Assembly: GCA_001021135.1 (NCBI GenBank)
Contig: LDJE01096481.1
Location: 1-20,819 of the forward strand
Length of the DNA stretch: 20,819 bases
Origin: Selaginella kraussiana
Lineage: Eukaryota; Streptophyta; Lycopodiopsida; Selaginellales; Selaginellaceae
Reading direction: 5' to 3'
Shown: piece by piece, positions 9,921 to 18,700 of the stretch
Layout: every line of letters starts with the position of its first letter
Numbering within the stretch: position 1 is the stretch's first letter
Notes under the pieces: model-generated
What the model saw: the letters and a program-made list of their open reading frames with translations, nothing else
Told to the model about the DNA's origin: nothing
The model's database searches: none
Program-made: the position numbers and the translations under genes

Positions 9921-10968
9921 TCTATCACGAACTCACTACACTTTGAATCCAATTCTCTCTCTCAGCTCCTCCTCCTCAAATCCATGACATCGGGGCTTCA
10001 CAAGTTGCAAATCCTAGTTTCAGCAATTTCCCTGGCAGCTTCCCCCAATTCCAACTTTGAAACTCAAATCGTCGTCCCCACTTTGGAACCTCCAAATCCA
10101 ACTTTCAAATCACCATCTATCAACACCAGCAGGCGAACACATCGATCGTGCTCAACTTTGGGCAGTGTACCTAGAACACTCACTCGCGGACAATGAATGA
10201 ATTCCTCAGCAGCTCAGCTCATGCCTGCCACAATGATCATGTGTGTGCGTGTCTGGAGCTCCTTTGCATGCTACCATCTCCATCATTCCTTTCACCTACC
10301 CCATTCCACCCAAAAGTTCAAAAAAATTGGCCCTTCCTCTTCTTGCCTCAAACAAATGAACCCTAAATGAAGAACAACTAAAATGCTCTACTTTCGATTG
10401 TCCCCGGAATCTGCAACTTTCCTCGCCACAATGACGAACCTTTGAGACGAGCGCTCGCAGCTCCGCTCCTGCTCGTAATGCTCCCCCCGCCGCCGCCGCC
10501 GCTGCTGCTGAGCCTGCTGAGGGCCGCGGGCTGCGGCTGTTACCGGCGATCGACTGGTGGTGCTACTGCGACACTTCCCGCAGCGACAGCGGCGACGACG
10601 GCGATGGCGACCAGCATGACGGCGACGCTGGCGACGCTGCCCGCGAGCGCGCCATGCTTCCGGAAAAAAAAAATGTACACCAGCCCTAATACAATATTCT
10701 TAACAGTAAACTAAACTTACAAACGACTATTTTATCTGGAGAAGATTCCCCAAATAAAATTCTTTGCATGGGGAAGTGCAGATTCCTGATTCCACTGCTT
10801 CGACATTCAAATGGCCATCAGGAAAAAAACACCCACTTCTTCAAGGAAGTACCAACAAATGGATATTGATACATTTGAAGAACCTTCTGCAACAAAGTCC
10901 TTGATCCCTATAGCAGAGGTCCAATAAACCTAAATACTTTTTCACTTTCTTTGGTAGGGGTTGACCTA
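9921..10968. other. Intergenic region with pyrimidine-rich patches, no confident gene
   Basis: The region holds the 5' flank of the proline-rich gene and the 3' flank of the peroxiredoxin gene, both on the minus strand. CT-rich runs lie at 9951-9985 (GA-rich in the sense of the minus-strand gene, as in many plant 5' leaders). The motif ACCCTAAA, close to a telo-box, is at about 10370-10378. Similar phrases around 'ccaactttgaaa' recur at about 10049-10110, too degenerate to call a tandem repeat. Small minus-strand ATGs such as the one at about 9990 lead only to very short frames. The GC-rich block inside it is described separately. Confidence 0.5.
10451..10660. other. Sharp GC-rich island with triplet periodicity (possible small exon)
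   Basis: By hand count 153 of 210 bases are G or C (about 73%), while the flanks are clearly AT-rich. The block is built from GCC/GCT/GAC/GGC-like triplets and is open in several frames on both strands. One plus frame starts at an ATG (10477) and reads a Pro/Leu- then Ala/Thr-rich peptide; another reads poly-Ala followed by an Asp/Gly-rich part. On the minus strand a short hydrophobic Ala/Val frame is seen. None is recognisable. It could be a CpG-like regulatory island, an unannotated small gene or a low-complexity insert. Confidence 0.35.
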
Positions 10969-12190
10969 TCACACTGGTGCAAAATGCTTGGGGTCTGGTT
11001 TAAGTCCATCGTCCCCTGGTTGCCAGCCCGAGGGACAAACCTCATCGGGATGAGCTTTCACATGTTGGATTGCCTGTGCTTGTTCAAAAAACATGTAAAA
11101 AATGGCACCTTGCGACCAGTACATTACCTGAACTAATCTCAGGCATTCATCAACACTGCGCCCAATGGCTAAATTATTACTGGTACAATGTTGGATGATG
11201 CCCTCTTTGTCAATTATGAACAGTGCCCGTAGTCCAATGCCCTGTACAAAAACATGACCAGCTTTTAGTCTAGCATGGTACAAGGTTTGGAGGTGTATGA
11301 TTTGAAAGAAGACCTGGTCGGGTATCAACACATGGTAGGCCTTGGTGATCGCCTTTGTCAAGTCTGAGACCACGGGATAGTTGAGGTCCCCAAGACCACC
11401 GGATTTTCTATCCAGTTGGATCCATGCCAGATGCGAAAACTGGACATTTTTCCCACATGAAACCATCACAATCGGTGTTGTATTTTTGCTACAGGCGAAC
11501 ACACTACTCACCACACTATCTGTCGACACGGCAAGAACTTCACAATCGATCTTTTTGAACTCCGAGTACCGATCACTGAATGCGGTCAGCTCTGTTCACA
11601 TAAAGATTATGGGGAAATCGCTGATGTTTATCTAAACAGTGGTTTGTACCTGAGGGGCAAACGAAGGTGAAGTTGAGAGGGTAAAAGAATAGAACCACAA
11701 ACTTCTTTCCGGCATAGTTCGAAAGCTTAACCTGTGATCATCAACTAAGTTGTTAACTTCTTAAACTTGGGCTACTTTGCGCGAGCAACTTGCACTTTGC
11801 TTACATGTTAAGCTTCATAGAACATGGTAAAGCCCGCACCTTTATGAACTCCTGGTTAAAGACAGCCTCCGCCTCGAAGTTCGGAGCATGGCTTCCAACA
11901 AGCGGGCGTTCAAGCTGCACAAGCAACGTTGGTACACCTCGATTGCGGTGAAAAACCGGACTTACGGGCACAGATGGAAGCTGCGAACTTCCACAAACGA
12001 TGAGCTTGTTTCTGCGGAAGCTTAGAAGTGGAGCATCCTCCCGCTCGTATGTTTTGGATATGCTCTTCGACGCCCAAGACGAGCTCTTTTGAAACTTACA
12101 GAATGCAACGGCGCGAGATGCACTTATCGAGGAAGGCGATGCCGATGGTATGCACCATTGCGAGTTAAAGGTCGACAATGCACGCGCCAT
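10969..12190 (-). CDS. Chloroplast 2-Cys peroxiredoxin (BAS1-type)
   Basis: Seven exons give 268 aa: 12190-11966, 11914-11840, 11731-11650, 11591-11512, 11439-11314, 11241-11128 and 11073-10969. All introns are GT-AG (51, 108, 58, 72, 72 and 54 nt). The enzyme reduces hydrogen and alkyl peroxides using thioredoxin-type donors. Residues 1 to about 75 are Ser-rich, basic and poor in acids, as expected of a plastid transit peptide. The mature part starts near [19 protein letters not shown]. The peroxidatic cysteine sits in [11 protein letters not shown], with the Thr of the PxxxTxxC motif present and the common T of CPTE replaced by [21 protein letters not shown] and the resolving cysteine in [12 protein letters not shown] are all present. 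The C-terminus, [10 protein letters not shown], is shorter than the usual form ending in KEYFAAI, and His replaces the Tyr of the YF motif. Two further cysteines (QHC, DEC) are in exon 6. Confidence 0.92.
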
Positions 12191-12248
12191 CTTGATCGCA
12201 ACATCACATTTTTTTCGAAAATTTTCAAAAAAACTTCCAGCCCTAGAA
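12191..12248. promoter_or_regulatory. Candidate short divergent promoter region
   Basis: This short, AT-rich spacer (ttttttcgaaaattttcaaa core) separates the peroxiredoxin ATG (12190, minus) from the first plus-strand ATG (12249) of a frame that can splice into the giant kinase gene. If transcription starts near here in both directions, the two genes share control DNA. No TATA box is evident for either. The real promoter probably extends into the transcribed region on each side. Confidence 0.35.
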
Positions 12249-12557
12249 ATGGAGAGCCCTAATAATCGTCCACGTCCACGAGCGCCACGAGGCGATGGTT
12301 ACCGCCGTTCACGACCGCGGGAAAATCATTGCAAAGTCCTCAGCGGGCGTACGATCGTTTTTTTAGGGTTTGCTCCTCGAGGACGGTGGTGGACGATGAT
12401 GCGCCGTGGTTCGAGCAATATTGAGACGGCGATCGAAGGTATGCGTGCTTCATTTCAGACGATCGATCGCAGAGAGCTCAGGTCGCGGAAAATGCAGGCA
12501 CTGGGATCGATCACAATGCTGTGGAACAGCTCCCCCACTATCGATCTTCATCGCAAG
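12249..12557 (+). other. Putative upstream exon (5' UTR or N-terminal extension) of the giant kinase gene
   Basis: From the ATG at 12249 (context gaaATGG) the frame is open for 103 codons to a good donor, CGCAAG|GTACGT, at 12557/12558. An acceptor (ccattgcag) ends at 12723. Joining them keeps the frame into the ATG at 12733, adding about 106 residues, Arg/Pro-rich at the start. No domain is recognisable. The exon may simply be an untranslated leader with a 166-nt leader intron, with translation beginning at 12733 in a strong ACCATGG context. The fact that it is open and in phase is the only argument for translation. Confidence 0.4.
12363..12371 (+). promoter_or_regulatory. Telo-box (TTAGGGTTT, complement of AAACCCTAA)
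   Basis: A perfect plant telo-box lies in the putative 5' leader between the divergent genes. Such boxes are common near transcription starts of plant housekeeping and ribosomal protein genes, where they bind telobox proteins. The match is exact; its function here is inferred. Confidence 0.35.
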
Positions 12558-12732
12558 GTACGTCCTGGTTCTAGGGATTTCCCCAGGTTTACGACATGCA
12601 TTTCGACAATATCCAGGCTGGGGTTGTCGGAAGAAAATGCTCATGTTCCATAGGTAGCTGAAGATTTTTGAAGGTACCATTTGCACGGTTACACGCTGGC
12701 AATGTTGTAACGTACCATTGCAGGTGGCTACC

Positions 12733-15700
12733 ATGGTAGACCCATGGCAGGCGTTTTCTCCCGAGGACATCCCCGTGGCCGGTCTCACCGAGGGCATCAT
12801 CTTCCCAGAGAAAGAAGATGGCGGAATCCAGGGATGCCTCTTCAACAACAGGCGGCCGCCCAAGGAGCTCTTTGCAGAGGCGAGGGTGTCCAAAGAGCCG
12901 GTGCTGGTTAGGGTTCTAGTGGGAACGAAGAAGGGGGTCGAGAAATGGTTGAGAACCTCAGGTCCAGCGTCCTGTGCACTCTGGGTTGAGGTCAGTGACG
13001 AGGACGTAACCCGAGGGTTAGCCCAGACCATCACCGACGAGTACATTACGGGCCAACTGAAGCTGGCGTTCAGGTTACGATCGAGGACGCCAGGGTACTT
13101 ACCGGTGCTACGTACGGCGGTGGTACTAACGTGGTACCAGAAGGGTAGGAGGGATAACCAGGTGAAATATGGGAGTGACATGGTGTGCAAGTGGCTGCTG
13201 ATTATGCCATCGAAGGCGTTCCGGCAGCTACTATGCATGATCGAACCCGGGGGTGTTCTTGGTGAGTTTCAGATCTTGCTCAGGCAGCTTGTGGATAGTA
13301 CCAACTTCCTCGACGTCCAGTTCCGGTACTTGGATCTACCGTTTTGGTTGCACCGCTACCCGTTTGTGCTCAGCCTCGATGGTAACGACTTACTGTTGGT
13401 TACCCGCGACCTCAAGTGGACCGTGGTGAAGTTCGACTCGCTGGATTGTGTCATGAAGATGGGGAAGAGTAATGGTGCCGTGAGGAGCGATGGTGAGACT
13501 GATCCCAGGGAGTTGTTTCAAGTTGAGGAGTGGAGCTTGTGGGAGGATGCATCGACCGAGAAGGATGCTAGACGGATCGGACCTCTCGGATCGGTGGTTT
13601 TCAACAGTTTTTACGTCGAAGGCAAGGGTTTTCTAGGCGGGATATCCGTCCAGGAGTCGCTGGATTGCATCGCGGAGTCGTGGAAGGAGGCCGGCAAGAG
13701 GGTGAAGTACATCTCGAGTGTTGCCGGAGCGACGATCTTCGAGTTGAGAGCGAGTAGTCTGTTTCCGCCGGTCCGACCCTCTTCGGAGGAGCAGACGGCG
13801 CTCGCTGGATTGCAGAGCAGCAGCAAGTCGGAGCGGCAGCATGCGCTTTGTGCTTTGATCGACTTGCTGCTTGGAGGTGATCATTTGGCGGATAACCCTG
13901 CCGGAAGCGCTCCGAGCACTTCCGTCAGGGGTTTGGTCCCCAGTGATCGCGACTCGATCATCAACTGGAACACCTTCCATGAGGCCGAGTCGGATGCGGT
14001 CCGAGTTCCGTCGAACAAGCTTAGCGGACAGGTTACCGGACAGTGGATGAAGCTGCTGGAATGGGTGGACCGTAGCTTTCTGGCCGTACTTTTGGACGAA
14101 GCGGTGGTAGACTACGAGACCGTAGAAAGCGTACACAAGGCTGTCGACGCTCTGATGAAAGTTGTAGAGATCATCCCGGGTGAAGCCAGCGGTGAGATAG
14201 GTGCCTCGTGCATTAGACATCTTAGGGTTTGCATGGAGAAAGTTCGGGGTTTGGTTTACGAGGAGGTTCATACGGAGGATGATAGTGTATTGGACCATCG
14301 GGAGGACAGTGATCTTAGCAAGCAGGTCTCGGGTTTAGGGTTAGAACAAACGAAGGAGAAACCCCATCCCGTGAAGACGTTTCAGGAGCTGATCACCGTG
14401 AGCACTGTTTTGTCGCTGGTTGCTCGCGGATCTTCCGTAGTTGCGGCTGTTCTTGCTGAGAGTGGGGGTTTGCAGTTGACGCTGGATGCATTTCTTGAGC
14501 TCGCCAAGGTTTTCTCGCATCAGGGGGACGGCGGCTGCAAGTTTGATGGCGATCGAGAGAATGCAATTCCCGGGGAGATTGTGATCAATGCAGACTTGCT
14601 GCGGCCATTCGTGGGCTCGGATCTTCTCGCGAGGAAAAGCAGCAGCCCTAGCGAGCTCGCGACGTTTACTCCCGAGTTGGCCTTCGCCTCGAGCAGGATC
14701 AACGCAATGTTGCAAGCGCAACGCAAGGGCTACATTTCGTATGATCAATCCAACATCAAGAAGGCGTTTCATTCAAGCGGGCTTGCCAAGGTTTTGATGA
14801 GGCTCATACTACGAAGAGCGTCGACGGTGAAGGGCATACCCTTGTCCGAAAACCTCAAACCTGGGAGGAAGGTCTTCACCACGCACAAAATGAGAACCGT
14901 GAAGGTGTGCTTGCGGCCGCACCCCGAGGAGGAGGAGTCCGATGGTAGCCTGCCGTGGAGTGTGATCATGTCGTTCGTGTCCGATGCAAAGTACCAGCTC
15001 GTATCGGCTACTGCAGTCATGCTCACGAATAAGAGCTCGGCTCTGCTCAAGGTGAAGCAAGACATCGTGTTGAAGTTCACCGGCCCGAACATGGTCGGGC
15101 TCGTTTCGTCTCTCGTCGGCGAGTTGCTACAGATTCTGCAGCACGGACTCTCCGAGAAGATTCACGAGCACATATTGCAGATTCTGTTCATCTTGGACAA
15201 GGCCCGGCAGCAGCAGGAGACGACGAAGAGCTCCTCGGTGCAACTCTCGGTGCCGCCGAGTACGACGTTCGCGGTTATGATGCTGTCCGAGGTGGGAGCT
15301 CGGCTTGACAGCTGCTTGCGGCGGCAGAGATCCCTCGGCCTCGGCCTCGGTCTCGGCTCAGCGCTCGAGAAACAGCTCGATCCCGGCGGGGGCTTCTGGA
15401 TGATGCTGGCCTCGCTTATGCAAGTCCTCACGACGTTCATGTACAAGTGGCCCGAGGAAGGAGCTGCAGCTTTGACGTTCCAGTGTTGTAGGGCACAACT
15501 CGAGGCCGTGCTCGACGTCATTTGGGCACCGGATAGCAGTCCGAGCTCGTGGAGTTCCGGACAGTTGCTGCTCATGCAAAATGTGCTCCGGCTGTTCGGT
15601 GCGAGCATGCAGTGCAGAAGCTATGGAGCACAGTTGGAGCTCGATGATGCAGTTTGGAAGCTCCTGATCGACAACAAAGACCACTGGGGATTCATCAGGA

Positions 15701-18700
15701 GCTACGCGCACTGGATCGTCTTCGACGCTTGTCACGAGTGCCTATGGAGTCTACTTGAGGAGTACTGCTGGAGTATATGGGAACCCTTGGACGTTCACGA
15801 GTGCTCCACGTCGTCCAACCTGGCGTCCAATTGGTTACCACGATGGTTACCCAGCTTCCAGTGCGAGGAGATACCACTGAAAAACCTGGTTTCGTTCCTG
15901 AGGCTGGTAGTCGGACTCATTCAACGGAAGGCCGATAGGGAGTCGTCGAAGGTCGTAGCCGGGAAGAGTCGGCTGCTGCTCGACTTTTTGATGGATCCCG
16001 TGAACGGACTTGTGATGAAGCTGCTCAAGGGCGATTGTATACAGAAGAGAATACCAGGGCAAGAGGACTTGGAGGCGTCGTATTTTCATCTCAAACATGT
16101 GAGACAGGACCTACGGAAGCTTATACCTTTCTGTACACAAAGACAGGGTATATACTCGCCGAAGGTTCACTTGAGCAGCTGGAACTGTGGTCGTCAAGGA
16201 GATTGTACGACGGCGACGACGGCTTCGTCCGAGCATACGTTCTCGGGTTGGCCGTACGATCTATCGTATTTGGCTGCAACCAATGTGGAAATCGCGGGGC
16301 TGCAACTCCTGGCGAGCATTTTTGGGCTCAACTTCCACGAGCAGAACTCGGACTCGGGTTTTCCAGTTCAACAGCGGCTCGTCTTCGGCAACCCGTTTCT
16401 GAGCCGGAAGTATGCGTACCCTTTCTTGGACTTCCATTTTCTACGGTTGATCCAGCTCTACTACGTGAACGTTCTCCAAGGACATCGGGTCCCCGGCAAG
16501 GTGTCCGAGCCGCCGCTGGAGAAGGTCAGCGAGAACGACGAGTGGTGCAACGATGCCGCCGCTGCTTCGACGGTTCTGTCCGAGGCCGATATCCGAGACG
16601 AGCAGGTCTCGCTGGAGTGCGCGGTGCACGTTCAGGTGCTCGTAGCTCTTGCGAAGAACCCTACGGAAGACCTAAGCTTGAGGTTCAAGCAGCTCAAAGT
16701 CATGGAGTTTCTGGTTCATCAGATCTCGCTGGAGTACGAAGCGTCCCAGACCGCAACTCCGAGGGATGTGATCCGGATCAACAAGGCGCTCGCGAGTCAG
16801 CTCAAGAGCTCGAGCCGGAGCTCGGGGTCCAAAGGGATCCTCAAGAGCTCGCACGATACCAGTCCGAGAAGCCAGCCGAGTCTGGACTCGAGCGCGGTTA
16901 CGACGCCGTCCTTGGCCGGGTTGAAGAAGGGGTTCAGCTCGTTGTGTCCGCTGCACTCCCCTGGGAGAACTCGGGTTGTGGGCAAGCACCTTCATGCCTT
17001 GTCCAGGGACATTCCCAAGCTCGAGCTCGGCTTCCTATCGGCTAGAAACGTCGGGAGTGTTGAGCATGCGGACCTTTCTTGCGAGAGCTACTTGCTGAGC
17101 CGGCCCTTCACCGGACGGCATGAATTTCTACTGAAATGGCAAGAGGTTATGAAGTCGGACGTCAACCAGCTTCCGATCGAGAGCCTGTCACGGAAGGATC
17201 ACGGTGAGAGTGGCGGCGAGCGCAAGGTTTCCTTCACGGAGGAGGTGCACCACGATTTGAACGAGCCGCTGAATGCAGCCGCCGCCGCCACCGACGAGGA
17301 GAAGCCGCCGCCGCCGCTACCACCGCCGCCCCCGCCGGGTGACGGACGTGCAGTGCAGAAGTTGGTTTACAGTGGGAAGTTCTTCGATTTGAACGAAGAA
17401 GTTGAACGCGAGCTCGCTGAGGAGTCCAACTCCGACGACGATAACTCGGACGAGAGTGGTGAACATTCGAGCTTCGGGGATGAGGATTACGACTGCGGAG
17501 CTCTGCGGCCATTTGTACCAAAGTTGAACCTTCCCAAGTCCGCGAGGAAGGGCGAGCACGAGTCCGTGGGTTCGCATTCGACCTCGACCACGGCCGAAGC
17601 CAAGTCGGCGGTGCTCAAGCTCGAGAAGAAATCCCCTGGAATTGTTCCAATCGAAGCTAAACAGCCTTCTGGTATTCCGACCGTATACGACATGGAGAGA
17701 CGAAAAAGACGACTCTACGGAAATTCCAGCTTGCACTTGTTCCTTCTCGAACTCTACATAAGCCTGATGTTAACCCCACAGTAAGCACTCTTTAATTTTC
17801 TTCTGTATTTTTTATTAAAATTGTGGTTTTTACAGAGGAACACTCGACCAAAGCTACAGCGACAGGTTTCAAACCGAGAAGCAGAAGTTAAATGCTCCGT
17901 TTTTTCTGTTCTACCGTAAGCTTTTATTTATATTCTCGTGGTTTTACATTTTCATTTTTCAGATTTGAACCATGTCGGAAATGCGAATCTGCTGCCATGC
18001 CTGACGGAAAGAATGAAGGCATATCACGAATCGGCGTTGAGAATTCTGAGGCTGTCTTGGACGGGGCTGTTCAATCCGTCACTGTACAAGAACCGTATTC
18101 GTATTGCTCATGGTGCGTTTTCGCAGGTACGGTTTGCTATATTTCGTAGGTACATACATGACGTTCTCTTAATGCCAGATCTACAAAGCTACGTTTGATG
18201 ATGGCAGTGAGGAGCATGGTCCGCATTTGGTCGTTCTCAAAACCATTGAGCTCCCAAAGGGACCGTATGAACCTTGCAAGTTCTTTGACGTCTATTCGGA
18301 GGTTCAAATCCTCGAAAAGTTCATTGGCGAGCCGAAGGTTTGCCAATTGCTGGACTACGGTGTGGAGTCGGAATCGTTCGTGCTCGTCCTCAAGCATTAC
18401 AAATGCAGCTTACGAGCATGGAGATTGAGCCAAAGCGTCTCCTTTGCTCCGGCAGTGAGCGGCCGCTTCCACAAGTCCGAAAGGTCGTTTCTGGAGCGGC
18501 TGCCACTCTACTTGGAGGTGTATGCGGCTGTATTAGATGCGGTATGTCTGGATTTTCTGGAACCCTAAACCTAACCCTATACACCTACACCAAAACCCTA
18601 CGCCTAAACCTAAGCTTAACCTAAAGCTCAAACCTTGTGATTGCTAGTTCCTAACATATTGGTTCTTTTTAATTGCAGGTGAAGGTTTTAGAACTACATA

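Noticed and set aside
9786-10196. Plus-strand frame opposite the start of the proline-rich gene
   Set aside because: TTG start, antisense to coding DNA and to a GA-rich leader, no recognisable motif.
16035-17045. 336-codon open frame in another plus frame within the giant first exon
   Set aside because: It is a by-product of the stop-poor, G/C-rich third-position codons of the real frame, which is far longer and uninterrupted; Arg/Gly-rich composition is typical of such shadows.
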